From Sinomonas atrocyanea (lineage in GTDB: Bacteria > Actinomycetota > Actinomycetes > Actinomycetales > Micrococcaceae), in NCBI RefSeq assembly GCF_001577305.1, contig NZ_CP014518.1, positions 1,178,001 through 1,242,000 on the forward strand: a stretch of DNA of 64,000 bases. Reading direction: 5' to 3'. Of this stretch, positions 8,859-18,138 are shown piece by piece; positions within the stretch are counted from its first letter, which is position 1, and each line of letters starts with the position of its first letter. The position numbers and the translations under genes were made by a program. Below the pieces are notes generated by a model. That model was not told the DNA's origin and did no database searches. It saw only the letters and a list, made by a program, of their open reading frames with translations.

Positions 8859-9614
8859 CTATCGGCGGTACTCGGGGTTCGGGTGGTCCGGGTTGGCCAG
8901 GTCCCAGTTCGCGACCACATTGCCATGCGCGGGGATGCCGCCGGCGTCCTTGAGCCGCCGGGCGGTGTGCAGCATGTTCCATGCCGCGAAGACCGCGTTC
9001 CGCGTGGTCCAGTGGTTGTGCGCGCCACGGTTGTCGTCGAGGTAGGACGGCCCCGGCCCGGCCTCGCCGTTCCAGTACGCGTCCGCCTGGGGCGGGATGG
9101 TGAAGCCGATGTGGCTGAGGGCGTACAGCAGCTGCGCGGCACAGTGCTTGCCGCCGTCCTCATTGCCGGTGACGATCACGCCGCCGACCTTCCCGTAGTA
9201 CGCCCACTGGCCGCGCTCATTGGCCTCGCCCGAGTACCCGTACAGCCGCTCGACCACCTTCCGGGTCACGGAGGACTGGTCGCCCAGCCAGGTGGGGGTG
9301 GCGAGGACCACGATGTCCGCTGGCTCGATGAGCGAGCGGTACAGGTCCGGGAACGCGTCCGCCTCCCACCCGTGCTCGCGCATGTCCGGATAGACGCCCG
9401 GCGGGATGTCGTGGTCCACCGCCCGGATCTCGTCCACGCGCGCCCCCACGCCCTCGAGGACATGCCGGCTCACGGCGATGAGGCCGTCCGTGTGGCTCTG
9501 TTCCGGGCTGCGCTTGAGCGTGCCGTTGACGTACACGGCGCGCAGGTCCGAGAAGTCGGCGGTGCTCGCCGCGATCTCGGCGTCGATGAACGCCTGGACT
9601 GATTCCGGCAGCAT
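8859..9614 (-). CDS. Flavodoxin-like / NADPH-dependent FMN reductase family protein
   Basis: These 251 residues have a flavodoxin-like Rossmann pattern. An early beta strand and loop AVYVNGTLKRSPEQSHTDGL (phosphate-binding) lies near residue 26. DIVVLATPTWLGDQSSVTRK lies near residue 100, and KVGGVIVTGNEDGGKHCAAQ near residue 145. These are features of WrbA/IsdB-type FMN proteins that move electrons from NAD(P)H. The AAGGAG just upstream supports the ATG. It lies 33 bases from the DMT gene on the same strand. The physiological substrate cannot be assigned. Confidence 0.8.
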   Translation of the reverse strand: MLPESVQAFIDAEIAASTADFSDLRAVYVNGTLKRSPEQSHTDGLIAVSRHVLEGVGARVDEIRAVDHDIPPGVYPDMREHGWEADAFPDLYRSLIEPADIVVLATPTWLGDQSSVTRKVVERLYGYSGEANERGQWAYYGKVGGVIVTGNEDGGKHCAAQLLYALSHIGFTIPPQADAYWNGEAGPGPSYLDDNRGAHNHWTTRNAVFAAWNMLHTARRLKDAGGIPAHGNVVANWDLANPDHPNPEYRR

Positions 9615-9702
9615 GGGCCGACTCCTTCCGCGCAGGGTCCCTCCCCAGCCACGATGCTAGGCGGGGGAACCGCGGGAGGGGAGGGGCGGCGTCGTGCGCG
9701 GC

Positions 9703-10992
9703 TCAGGCCCGCCGCGGCGAGGCGCCGCGGGTGCGGATCGCGAGGAAGCCCGAGGCGACCATGACCACGAGCGCGCCGAGGACGAGCGCGAGCGGCGCCT
9801 GCCAGTTGCCCGCCGCCTCGTGGAGGCCGCCCATGATGATGGGGCCGGTCGAGGCGACCGCGTAGCCGACGGACTGGATGAGCGCCGTCATCCGGCGGTT
9901 CTCGTCGAGCGAGCGGGCCCGGTTGATGACCACGGTGAACACGACGGTGAACGTGCCGCCCTGGGCGATTCCGCCCAGCACCGCCCACAGGACCCACAGG
10001 CCGGGCGCCAGGAGCAGCCCGGCGGGGAGCACGACCCAGCACGCCGCCACGAGGGCGAACAGGCGCATCGGTCCCCACCCGAACAGGTGGGCCAGGGCCG
10101 GGACCAGCAGGGGGCCCGCGATGGCGAACACCTGCAGGAGGCTTGCGCCGAGGCCGGCGCCGGACGGGGTCATCCCCTGGGTCTGGACCAGGTAGCTGGG
10201 CAGCCACAGGGTCATGGCGTAGTAGCCCACATTGTGCAGGGCGAAGGTCACGGTGAACAGCCACATCATGCGCCGGTTGGCGGGGCTGATGCCGGGCGCC
10301 GGGGCGAGGGGAAGCGGGCCGGTCTCAGTTCCGGGCTGTGCCTGCGCCGCCTTGAGCTCCGCCCGGCGCCGCAGGGCCTCCTTGGCGAGCCGGCCGGGGA
10401 AGTCGGCGTCGGACCAGCGGGGGCCGTCCTTGCCCGGCGGGAAGACGAAGAACCAGGCGCCCGCCGCGATGGCCGTGAGGCCGAGCCACGAGACGAGCGA
10501 GCCCTGCCAGCCGATCGCCGCGGCGAGGGGAGCGGTGAGCGCGGACGCGAGGGTGGTGCCGACGTTCACGGCCGCGGTCGTGACCCCGGTCATGAGCGCC
10601 GCGCGGAGGGGGAAGTCGCGCCCCACGAGCAGCGGCGTGGCCACGTTGACGATCGTCATCGCCATGCCGATCACCACGGTGCCGAGCAGCGCCCCGGGCG
10701 CGCCCCCGAACGAGCGGATGGCGACGCCCGCGGCCAGGCCGCCGAAGAAGTACAGGACCGCGTGGTTGATGCCGATCCTGCCCATGAGCCACGCCGCGGC
10801 CGGGGTCACGAGCCCGAAGCACAGCACGGGGATCGAGGCGAGGAGGCCGACGACCGCGGAGCTCAGGCCCGTGTCGCGCTGGATGTCGCCCAGCACGGGG
10901 CCGAGGGCGACCACGGGGGCCCGGGAATTGAGGGACATGAGGCCGACGGCGATCAGTGCCAGCGCCGCGGTGCGGCTGATCCGGCGGGTCAC
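9703..10992 (-). CDS. MFS transporter, CynX/NimT-like
   Basis: This is a twelve-helix major facilitator protein of 429 residues. The first segment is ISRTAALALIAVGLMSLNSR, followed by RAPVVALGPVLGDIQRDTG, the usual beginning of CynX/NimT (cyanate/nitroimidazole-type) carriers. A short charged loop (GKDGPRWSDADFPGRLAKEA) separates the halves. The GTG at 10992 has AAAGGA 8 nt upstream and is preferred over an ATG at 11070, which would overlap an operator-like site. Its promoter region faces the tautomerase gene and shares the three IolR-type sites at 11070-11160. It may therefore belong to the inositol regulon. The substrate is unknown. Confidence 0.82.
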   Translation of the reverse strand: MTRRISRTAALALIAVGLMSLNSRAPVVALGPVLGDIQRDTGLSSAVVGLLASIPVLCFGLVTPAAAWLMGRIGINHAVLYFFGGLAAGVAIRSFGGAPGALLGTVVIGMAMTIVNVATPLLVGRDFPLRAALMTGVTTAAVNVGTTLASALTAPLAAAIGWQGSLVSWLGLTAIAAGAWFFVFPPGKDGPRWSDADFPGRLAKEALRRRAELKAAQAQPGTETGPLPLAPAPGISPANRRMMWLFTVTFALHNVGYYAMTLWLPSYLVQTQGMTPSGAGLGASLLQVFAIAGPLLVPALAHLFGWGPMRLFALVAACWVVLPAGLLLAPGLWVLWAVLGGIAQGGTFTVVFTVVINRARSLDENRRMTALIQSVGYAVASTGPIIMGGLHEAAGNWQAPLALVLGALVVMVASGFLAIRTRGASPRRA

Positions 10993-11069
10993 GGGTGGTC
11001 CTTTCGGCAGGGGAGGGAGCTCCTTCACCTTCTCACGCCGCGCGCCGGCGGGAGCGGAGCGTGACGCCA

Positions 11070-11160
11070 TGACCGGACAAATACTGACCCTGAGAAGTTT
11101 GTCAGGACAAAGTATTGCCTGCGTGGCCGGGGAGGAGTACGGTCTATTTGTTAGGACAAA
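11070..11160. promoter_or_regulatory. Three IolR-type operator sites between the MFS gene and the tautomerase gene
   Basis: TTTGTCAGGACAAA at 11098-11111 is a perfect 6-bp inverted repeat with a 2-nt centre. TTTGTTAGGACAAA at 11147-11160 is a one-mismatch copy, and TGACCGGACAAA at 11070-11081 is a weaker half. The same motif recurs upstream of other inositol genes. It resembles the motif reported for Corynebacterium glutamicum IolR (KGWCHTRACA as I recall it). Binding is inferred. Confidence 0.65.
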
Positions 11161-11183
11161 CTATCACCGAAAGGGACCCGTTC

Positions 11184-11588
11184 ATGCCTCTCGTCCGCAT
11201 CGACGTCGCCGCAGGCCGCACCCCCGAACAGCTCGCACGCATCAGCCGGGCCATCCACGAGGCCATCCTCGCCGAGTACCGCATCCCCGAGCGCGACTAC
11301 TTCCACATCGTCACCGAGCACGCTCCCGGCCAGATCGTGGCGCAGGACGCGGGCCTGGGCTTCGAGCGCTCCAGCGGCGTGGTCATGGTCCAGATCTTCA
11401 CGCAGGGCGGTCGGAGCCAGGAGGCCAAGGGGGCGCTCTTCGCGGCCGTGGCCCGCAACCTCGGCGACGCCGGCGTCGCCGGGGAGGACGTGTTCATCGG
11501 CTACGTCGAGAACACTGCCGGCGACTGGTCCTTCGGGTTCGGCCGCGCGCAGTATGTCACCGGAGAGCTGGCGGTCCCGGCCCGGTGA
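11184..11588 (+). CDS. Tautomerase-superfamily protein, malonate semialdehyde decarboxylase-like
   Basis: This 134-residue protein starts Met-Pro, so processing would expose the catalytic N-terminal proline (MPLVRIDVAAGRTPEQ). Counting that Pro as 1, Asp37 (PERDYFHIV) matches the catalytic aspartate of malonate semialdehyde decarboxylase. An arginine at 76 (GGRSQEAKG) fits one of the two active-site arginines, and the other position appears to be Gly. The closing ENTAGDWSFGFGRAQYVTG is typical of MSAD-like members. The ATG follows GAAAGGGA. Two IolR-type sites lie directly upstream. Malonate semialdehyde is the product of the inositol aldolase step, so decarboxylation to acetaldehyde is a plausible role. 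Tautomerase or hydratase activity is the alternative. Confidence 0.8.
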   Translation: MPLVRIDVAAGRTPEQLARISRAIHEAILAEYRIPERDYFHIVTEHAPGQIVAQDAGLGFERSSGVVMVQIFTQGGRSQEAKGALFAAVARNLGDAGVAGEDVFIGYVENTAGDWSFGFGRAQYVTGELAVPAR

Positions 11589-11611
11589 TGCCCCGTCCTG
11601 TGTATGGCAAG

Positions 11612-11639
11612 TTGTCAGTACAAACCTTTGACAGGACAT
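11612..11639. promoter_or_regulatory. IolR-type sites upstream of iolC
   Basis: TTGTCAGTACAAA at 11612-11624 and TTTGACAGGACAT at 11627-11639 lie about 90-115 bases before iolC. The second contains TTGACA, a good -35 hexamer, so a bound repressor would cover the promoter. No convincing -10 could be fixed. Confidence 0.6.
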
Positions 11640-11727
11640 TAAATCTGTAGCAGAGTGGACCTGTGGCCGACGCCACAGGCAGCGAAGCCGGCCCGGCACC
11701 CGGGCGCATGAGGAAAGGCACCGCGAA

Positions 11728-12717
11728 GTGACCTACGACGTTCTCACGATGGGGCGCATCAGCGTCGACATCTACCCCAATGACATCGGCGTCGGCCTGG
11801 CGGACGTGACGAGCTTCGGAAAGTACTTGGGCGGCTCGCCGTCGAACGTCGCCGTCGCCGCCGCGCGCCACGGCCGCGCCACCGCCGTGGTGACCCGCAC
11901 CGGCGATGACCCGTTCGGCGAGTACCTCCACCGCGAGCTGGCGAAGTTCGGCGTGGACGACCGGTTCGTGACCCCTGTCGCCGGCCTGCAGACCCCAGCG
12001 ACGTTCTGCGCGATCATGCCGGCCACGCACGAGTTCCCGCTCTACTTCTACGGCCGCTTCCCCACGGCCCCGGACCTGCAGATCCGGGCCGAGGAACTCG
12101 ACCTCGAGGCGATCAGGGACGCGAGGATCTTCTGGTCCACCGTGACGGGCCTGTGCCAGGAGCCCAGCCGCTCCGCGCACATCGCCGCCCACGAGGCCCG
12201 CCCCCGCACCGGGCTCGCCGAGGGCCAGTTCACCGTCCTCGACCTCGACTACCGCCCCATGTTCTGGGATTCCGAGGACGCCGCCCGCGAGCAGGTCGCC
12301 AGGGTCCTGCCGCACGTGACGGTCGCGATCGGCAACGAGGAGGAGTGCGCGGTCGCCGTAGGCCACGGCACCCCGGACGAGCAGGCGGACCGCCTCATCG
12401 CCGCGGGCGTCGAGATCGCCGTGGTCAAGCTCGGCCCCGAGGGCGTCATGGCCAAGACGCGTTCCGAGCGCGTGGTCTCCGCCCCCGTCCCCGTCGAGAC
12501 GCTCAACGGCCTCGGCGCCGGCGACTCGTTCGGCGGGGCGTTCTGCCACGGCCTGCTGGCCGGCTGGCCGCTGGCCCAGGTCCTCGACTACGCCAACGCC
12601 GCCGGCGCGATCGTCGCCTCACGGCTCTCGTGCGCCGACGCGATGCCGACGCCGGCCGAGGTCACCTCGCTGCTGGCCGAACGCGGCCGGCTCGTCCCCG
12701 AGGCGGTGGCCCGGTGA
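11728..12717 (+). CDS. iolC: 5-dehydro-2-deoxygluconokinase
   Basis: This PfkB/ribokinase-family kinase phosphorylates 5-dehydro-2-deoxygluconate in inositol catabolism. Its 329 residues include the N-terminal GGSPSNVAVAAARHG block near residue 35 and the C-terminal anion-hole motif NGLGAGDSFGGAF with catalytic Asp266. The family's TFCAIMPATHEFPLYFY and DLDYRPMFW substrate segments are present. The GTG start follows AGGAAAGG. It heads an operon of seven coupled or closely spaced genes (iolC to iolH). Confidence 0.93.
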   Translation: MTYDVLTMGRISVDIYPNDIGVGLADVTSFGKYLGGSPSNVAVAAARHGRATAVVTRTGDDPFGEYLHRELAKFGVDDRFVTPVAGLQTPATFCAIMPATHEFPLYFYGRFPTAPDLQIRAEELDLEAIRDARIFWSTVTGLCQEPSRSAHIAAHEARPRTGLAEGQFTVLDLDYRPMFWDSEDAAREQVARVLPHVTVAIGNEEECAVAVGHGTPDEQADRLIAAGVEIAVVKLGPEGVMAKTRSERVVSAPVPVETLNGLGAGDSFGGAFCHGLLAGWPLAQVLDYANAAGAIVASRLSCADAMPTPAEVTSLLAERGRLVPEAVAR

Positions 12718-13682
12718 GCGCCGCGACCGAGACGAACGCCGCCGGAGCGGCAACGCTGCGGGAAGCGCACGACGACGATCCCCGCCGCTACGAGCACCTG
12801 ACCAAGATCCGGCTCGAGGATCCCCAGGCGATCGCCCGCGCCGCCAAGGCGCGCCGCCGCCACCCCGGGCCCGTGCTCGGCAAGCAGAACTTCATCGTCG
12901 CGGCGGACCACCCGGCCCGCGGGGCCCTCGCCGCGCAGGGCCGCCGCGAGGCGATGGCGGACCGGCGGGAGCTGCTCGACCGGCTCCAGATCGCCCTGGC
13001 CAACCCGGCCGTGGACGGCGTGCTGGCCAGCCCGGACATCATGGACGACCTCCTGCTCCTGGGCGCGCTCGAGGGCAAGCTCCTCTTCGGGTCGATGAAC
13101 CGCGGCGGCCTGGCAGGGTTCGTCAACGAGCTTGACGACCGCTTCACCGGCCACACCGCCGAGGCCCTCGAGGCCCTCGGCGCGGACGGCGGCAAGATGC
13201 TGACCCGCATCGCGCTCGGCGACCCGGCCACGGCCTCCATCCTCGAGAACACGGCGAAGGCGATCGACGCGCTGGCCGCCCACGGCCTCATCGCGATGGT
13301 CGAGCCCTTCCTCTCGGGCTGGGTGGATGGAAAGGTCGTCAACGACCTCTCCCCGGAGTCCGTCATCAAGTCGGTCGCCATCGCGGAGGGCCTCGGTTCC
13401 ACGAGCGCGTACACGTGGATGAAGCTGCCCGTCGTGGCGGAGATGGAGCGCGTCATGGCCGCGACCACCATGCCCACCGTCCTCCTCGGCGGCGACCCGA
13501 CCGGGCACCAGGACGAGGTCTTCGCCTCCTGGGGCGCGGCGCTGGCCCTCCCCGGCGTCCAGGGCCTGACCGTGGGCCGGACCCTGCTGTACCCGGCCGA
13601 TGGCGACGTGGCCGGAGCCGTCGCAGCCGCGGCCTCGCTGCTGCACACCGACGAGATCAAGCCGAAGGAGGCTTCCCAGTGA
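12714..13682 (+). CDS. Class I aldolase-like (beta/alpha)8 protein, Cgl0159 type; DKGP aldolase candidate
   Basis: This 322-residue barrel protein follows iolC with a GTGA overlap and precedes iolD with another. Blocks such as GKQNFIVAADHPARGALAAQ, LFGSMNRGGLAGFVNELDDR, LSGWVDGKVVNDLS and TWMKLPVVAEMERVM match the Cgl0159 family found in actinobacterial inositol clusters. A lysine in MKLPV or KMLTR could form the Schiff base. By position it most likely cleaves 2-deoxy-5-keto-gluconate 6-phosphate to DHAP and malonate semialdehyde, replacing a classical IolJ. That function is inferred from context. Confidence 0.82.
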   Translation: MSAATETNAAGAATLREAHDDDPRRYEHLTKIRLEDPQAIARAAKARRRHPGPVLGKQNFIVAADHPARGALAAQGRREAMADRRELLDRLQIALANPAVDGVLASPDIMDDLLLLGALEGKLLFGSMNRGGLAGFVNELDDRFTGHTAEALEALGADGGKMLTRIALGDPATASILENTAKAIDALAAHGLIAMVEPFLSGWVDGKVVNDLSPESVIKSVAIAEGLGSTSAYTWMKLPVVAEMERVMAATTMPTVLLGGDPTGHQDEVFASWGAALALPGVQGLTVGRTLLYPADGDVAGAVAAAASLLHTDEIKPKEASQ

Positions 13683-15649
13683 GCACCACCCGCAGGATGA
13701 CCGTCGCCCAGGCGGTCGTCGAGTTCCTCGGCCGCCAGTACACGGTCGACTCCGTCGGCGGCCCGGGCGGCGGGGCTTACCGCGGCCGGCTCATCCCCGG
13801 CATGTTCGGCATCTTCGGGCACGGCAACGTGGCCGGCGTGGGACAGGCCCTCAAGCAGTGGCAGGTCGCCGACCCGGCCCTGATGCCGTACTACCAAGGC
13901 CGCAACGAGCAGGCCCAGGCCCACCAGGCCGTCGGCTACGCCCGCCACACCCGCCGCCGCCAGACCTTCGCGGTCTCGACCTCGATCGGCCCGGGCTCGT
14001 CGAATCTGCTCACCGGCGCGGCCCTCGCCACGGCGAACCGCCTGCCGGCCCTGCTCCTGCCCTCGGACACGTTCGCGACCCGCGCCGCGGACCCGGTCCT
14101 GCAGCAGCTCGAGCAGCCGCACGGCTACGACATCACCGTCAACGACGCGTTCCGGCCGCTCTCGAAGTACTTCGACCGCGTGAACCGGCCCGAGCAGCTC
14201 TTCTCGGCCCTCCTGCACGGCCTGCGTGTGCTCACCGATCCGGCCGAGACCGGCGCCGTGACCATCGCCCTGCCGCAGGACGTCCAGGCAGAGGTCTTCG
14301 ACGTCCCCGAGGAGTTCCTCGCCGAGCGCGAGTGGCGCATCCGACGCCCCGAGCCCGAGGCGGAGGACATCGCCGAGGCCGCCCGCCGCATCCGCGCCGC
14401 CGAGCGCCCGGTCATCATCGCCGGCGGCGGCGTGCTGTACGCGTTCGCCACCGAGCAGCTGCGCGCGTTCGCCGAGGCCACCGGCATCCCGGTCGGGTGG
14501 ACCCAGGCCGGCGTCGGCTCCCTCGCGTGGGACCACCCGCAGGCCCTCGGCGCGGTCGGCTCCACCGGCACGACGGCGGCCAATGCCCTCGTGCGGGACG
14601 CCGACCTCGTCATCGGCATCGGCACCCGCTACGAGGACTTCACCACCGCCTCCCGCACCGCGTTCCAGGCCCCCGGCGTGAAGTTCGTGAACATCAACGT
14701 CGCCCCGATCGACGCCTACAAGCACGGCACCTCGCTGCCGATCGTCGCCGACGCCCGCAAGGCGCTCGCCGCGCTCACGACGGCGCTCGGCGGCTACCGC
14801 GTCGGAGGCGAGCTCGAGCGCGTGGTCGCCGACGAGAAGGCCCGCTGGGACGACACGGTGGACGCCGCGTTCGCCGAGGACCACCAGCCCCTGGTGTCCC
14901 AGAACGCGATCATCGGCGCGGTCAACCGCGCGATGGACCCGCGCGACGTCGTGATCTGCGCCGCGGGCTCCCTCCCGGGCGACCTGCACAAGATGTGGCG
15001 CATCCGCGACCCGTTCGGCTACCACGTCGAGTACGCGTACTCCTGCATGGGCTACGAGATCCCCGGCGGCCTCGGCGTCAAGCGCGCTGCCCTCGACGCC
15101 GCGGCACGCCCCAGTGCGGAAGGCGGGGAGGAGAACCGCGACGTCGTCGTCATGGTCGGCGACGGCTCCTACCTCATGATGCACACCGAGCTCGTCACCG
15201 CCGTGGCGGAGGGCATCAAGCTCATCACCGTGCTCATCCAGAACCACGGCTACGCCTCCATCGGCGCGCTGTCCGAGCAGCTCGGTTCGCAGCGCTTCGG
15301 CACCAAGTACCGCACGCTGGACCACGAGCACCACACGTTCGACGACGGCGAGAAGCTCCCGATCGACCTCGCCACGAACGCCGAGAGCCTCGGCGTCACC
15401 GTGTACCGGATCGAGCCGGGGCCCAACGCGATCGCCGACCTCGAGGCTGCGATCGGCAAGGCCAAGGCGGCCCCCGAGGGCAGCGGCCCGATCGTGATCC
15501 ACATCGAGTCCGATCCGCTGGTGGACGCCCCCAGCTCCGAGTCCTGGTGGGACGTGCCCGTCTCCGGCGCCTCCGAGCTCGAGTCCACCAAGGCGGCCTT
15601 CGCCACCTACGTCGACCACAAGTCCCGCCAGCGGCCCCTCATCGGCTGA
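13679..15649 (+). CDS. iolD: 3D-(3,5/4)-trihydroxycyclohexane-1,2-dione acylhydrolase (decyclizing)
   Basis: This ThDP-dependent enzyme hydrolyses the ring of the inositol intermediate to 5-deoxy-glucuronate. It has 656 residues with N-terminal PYR-type, central and C-terminal PP-type domains. The N-terminal blocks FGIFGHGNVAGVGQAL and PYYQGRNEQAQAHQAVG contain the conserved glutamate. The central domain has PVIIAGGGVLYA. The cofactor motif VVMVGDGSYLMMHTELVTAV lies near residue 490, with IQNHGYASIG downstream. The GTG overlaps the previous stop. Length and motifs are standard for IolD. Confidence 0.96.
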   Translation: MSTTRRMTVAQAVVEFLGRQYTVDSVGGPGGGAYRGRLIPGMFGIFGHGNVAGVGQALKQWQVADPALMPYYQGRNEQAQAHQAVGYARHTRRRQTFAVSTSIGPGSSNLLTGAALATANRLPALLLPSDTFATRAADPVLQQLEQPHGYDITVNDAFRPLSKYFDRVNRPEQLFSALLHGLRVLTDPAETGAVTIALPQDVQAEVFDVPEEFLAEREWRIRRPEPEAEDIAEAARRIRAAERPVIIAGGGVLYAFATEQLRAFAEATGIPVGWTQAGVGSLAWDHPQALGAVGSTGTTAANALVRDADLVIGIGTRYEDFTTASRTAFQAPGVKFVNINVAPIDAYKHGTSLPIVADARKALAALTTALGGYRVGGELERVVADEKARWDDTVDAAFAEDHQPLVSQNAIIGAVNRAMDPRDVVICAAGSLPGDLHKMWRIRDPFGYHVEYAYSCMGYEIPGGLGVKRAALDAAARPSAEGGEENRDVVVMVGDGSYLMMHTELVTAVAEGIKLITVLIQNHGYASIGALSEQLGSQRFGTKYRTLDHEHHTFDDGEKLPIDLATNAESLGVTVYRIEPGPNAIADLEAAIGKAKAAPEGSGPIVIHIESDPLVDAPSSESWWDVPVSGASELESTKAAFATYVDHKSRQRPLIG

Positions 15650-15688
15650 CCCCGGCATCCGCTCACGTCACATCAGGAGTACACCGTC

Positions 15689-17188
15689 ATGACTGTCAAG
15701 ACCATTCCGCATTTCCTCAACGGCGAGGAGACCCAGGGCGTCGGCGAGCGGACGCAGCCGGTGTTCAACCCGGCCACGGGGGAGCAGACGGGCGAGCTGC
15801 GCCTGGCGGACGCGGCCGACCTGGAGGCCGCGGTCGCGAACGCCCGCAAGGCCGCCGAGTCCTGGGGGGAGGTCTCCCTGTCCCGGCGGACCGCGGTGCT
15901 GTTCAGGTTCCGCGAGCTGGTCGCCGCCCACGTGGAGGACCTCGCGGCCCTGGTCACGGCCGAGCACGGCAAGGTGATCTCCGACGCCAAGGGCGAGATC
16001 GGCCGCGGCCTGGAGGTCATCGAGTTCGCCTGCGGCATCCCGCAGCTGCTCAAGGGCGCCTACTCCGACCAGGCCTCCACCGGCATCGACGTCTTCTCCT
16101 ACCGCCAGCCCGTCGGCGTCGTCGCGGGCATCACCCCGTTCAACTTCCCCGTCATGGTCCCGCTGTGGATGGCCCCGGTCGCGATCGCCACCGGCAACGC
16201 CTTCATCCTCAAGCCGTCCGAGCGGGACCCCTCCGCCTCCCTGCTGCTCGCGCGGCTGTGGACCGAGGCCGGCCTGCCGGACGGGGTCTTCCAGGTCCTG
16301 CACGGCGGGAAGGAGACCGTCGACGGGCTCCTGACCCACCCCGACGTCGACGCGATCTCCTTCGTGGGCTCGACCCCGATCGCGAAGTACGTCCACGAGA
16401 CCGCGACCGCGCACGGCAAGCGCGTCCAGGCCCTGGGCGGGGCGAAGAACCACGCGATCATCCTCCCGGACGCGGACATGGACAACGCCGCCGACCACCT
16501 CGCCGCCGCCGCGTTCGGCTCCGCCGGGGAGCGGTGCATGGCCATCTCCGTCGCCGTGGCCGTCGGGGAGGCCGCCGACGCCCTCGTGGGCAAGGTCGCC
16601 GACCGCGCCCAGGCCGTCCAGGTCGCCGAGGGCACCGAGCCGGACGCGGAGATGGGCCCGATCATCACCGCCGCCTCCAGGGACCGGATGGCCTCCATCG
16701 TCACCGCCGCGGCCGACGCCGGCGCCGCCCTGGTCGTGGACGGGCGGGAGTTCACCGTCCCCGGCAAGGAGGGCGGGAACTGGTTCGGGCCCACCGTGCT
16801 CGACCAGGTCGGCACGGACATGGAGGCCTACACCGAGGAGATCTTCGGCCCGGTCCTGTCCGTGGTCCGGGTCGAGACGGTCGAGGAGGCCATCGAGCTG
16901 ATCAACGCCAACCCCTACGGCAACGGCACCGCGATCTTCACCTCCTCCGGCTCCAACGCCCGCAAGTTCCACCGCGGTGTGCACGTGGGCATGATCGGGG
17001 TCAACGTCCCCATCCCCGTCCCGGTCGCCTACCACTCCTTCGGCGGCTGGAAGAACTCCCTCTTCGGCGACAAGCACATCTACGGCGAAGAAGGCGTCGC
17101 CTTCTACACCCGCGCCAAAGTCATCACCCAGCGCTGGCCCGAACCCACCCACGCCTCCGGCGCCACCTACAACTTCCCCTCCAACTAG
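15689..17188 (+). CDS. iolA: CoA-acylating methylmalonate-semialdehyde dehydrogenase
   Basis: This 499-residue aldehyde dehydrogenase converts malonate or methylmalonate semialdehyde to acetyl- or propionyl-CoA with NAD+. Motifs include AGITPFNFPVMVPLWM, LKPSERDPSASLL, SFVGSTPIAKYVHETA and the catalytic SAGERCMAISVAV with nucleophile Cys283. Arginine in GERCM is typical of MMSDH. The closing PYHSFGGWK-type block (VAYHSFGGWKNSLFGD) is also present. It sits in the iol operon, 39 bases after iolD. Confidence 0.95.
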   Translation: MTVKTIPHFLNGEETQGVGERTQPVFNPATGEQTGELRLADAADLEAAVANARKAAESWGEVSLSRRTAVLFRFRELVAAHVEDLAALVTAEHGKVISDAKGEIGRGLEVIEFACGIPQLLKGAYSDQASTGIDVFSYRQPVGVVAGITPFNFPVMVPLWMAPVAIATGNAFILKPSERDPSASLLLARLWTEAGLPDGVFQVLHGGKETVDGLLTHPDVDAISFVGSTPIAKYVHETATAHGKRVQALGGAKNHAIILPDADMDNAADHLAAAAFGSAGERCMAISVAVAVGEAADALVGKVADRAQAVQVAEGTEPDAEMGPIITAASRDRMASIVTAAADAGAALVVDGREFTVPGKEGGNWFGPTVLDQVGTDMEAYTEEIFGPVLSVVRVETVEEAIELINANPYGNGTAIFTSSGSNARKFHRGVHVGMIGVNVPIPVPVAYHSFGGWKNSLFGDKHIYGEEGVAFYTRAKVITQRWPEPTHASGATYNFPSN

Positions 17189-17211
17189 ACCCACCCGCAC
17201 GGAGCAGAGAC

Positions 17212-18120
17212 ATGACTGAGAACACGCTCATCATCGGCACCGCGCCGGATTCCTGGGGCGTCTGGTTCGCCGACGACCCAAAGCAGACCCCCTGGGAGCG
17301 CTTCCTGGACGAGGTGGCCGAGGCCGGCTACCGCTGGATCGAACTGGGCCCCTACGGCTACCTCCCCACCGATCCGTCCCGCCTCGCGGACGAGCTCAAG
17401 GCCCGCAACCTCCAGGTGTCGGCCGGCACGGTGTTCACGGCCTTCCACCGGGGACGCGACCAGTGGGAGGAGGCGTGGGCGCCGGCCCGCCAGGTCGCCG
17501 AGCTCACCGCGGCGATGGGCGGCGAGCACATCGTCGTCATCCCGGCGATGTGGCGCGACGACGTCACGGGCGAGGCGGTCGAGAACGAGGTCCTCACCCC
17601 CGAGCAGTGGGACTCCCTGTTCACGGGCCACGACGAGCTGGGGCGCCGCCTGTCCGAGCAGTTCGGCCTCAGGCAGCAGTTCCACTCCCACGCGGACTCC
17701 CACGTCCAGGGGCAGGCGGACATCGAGAGGCTGCTCGAGAACACCGATCCCGGGCTGCTCTCCCTGTGCCTGGACACGGGCCACGCGGAGTACGGCGGCG
17801 CGAACAGCGTGGACCTCATCCGCAAGTACCCCGAGCGCATCGGCTACCTCCACCTGAAGCAGATCGACCCGGACGTCCTCGTAAGGGTCCGCGCCGAGAA
17901 CATGACCTGGGCGGCGGCCAACACCGCCGGCGTCATGGCCGAGCCGCCGTCGGGGCTGCCCGACCTGCGCGAGGTCATCGAGGCGGTCGAGGCGCTCGAC
18001 CGCCCCATCTTCGGCATCGTCGAGCAGGACATGTACCCGGTGGCGTTCGACGTCCCGCTCCCGATCGCCAAGCGCACCCGCAACTACCTCCTCTCGTGCG
18101 GTTCCCGCACGCGAGTCTGA
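17212..18120 (+). CDS. iolE: Myo-inosose-2 dehydratase
   Basis: This AP-endonuclease-2-type TIM barrel (302 residues) dehydrates scyllo-inosose to the trihydroxycyclohexane dione. The N-terminal GTAPDSWGVWFADDP and WIELGPYGYLPTDPSRL blocks are characteristic. Metal-binding acidic and His residues occur in QQFHSHADSHVQG, LDTGHAEYGGA and GYLHLKQIDPD. The ATG at 17212 follows GGAG. A diverged fragment of a related gene occurs at 21098-21214. Confidence 0.94.
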   Translation: MTENTLIIGTAPDSWGVWFADDPKQTPWERFLDEVAEAGYRWIELGPYGYLPTDPSRLADELKARNLQVSAGTVFTAFHRGRDQWEEAWAPARQVAELTAAMGGEHIVVIPAMWRDDVTGEAVENEVLTPEQWDSLFTGHDELGRRLSEQFGLRQQFHSHADSHVQGQADIERLLENTDPGLLSLCLDTGHAEYGGANSVDLIRKYPERIGYLHLKQIDPDVLVRVRAENMTWAAANTAGVMAEPPSGLPDLREVIEAVEALDRPIFGIVEQDMYPVAFDVPLPIAKRTRNYLLSCGSRTRV

Positions 18121-18138
18121 CTGAGAAAGGCACATTCC

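Noticed and set aside
11115..11183. Extended N-terminus for the tautomerase gene
   Set aside because: An upstream frame exists but would place residues before the catalytic Met-Pro and overlaps the operator; the ATG at 11184 has a good ribosome site.
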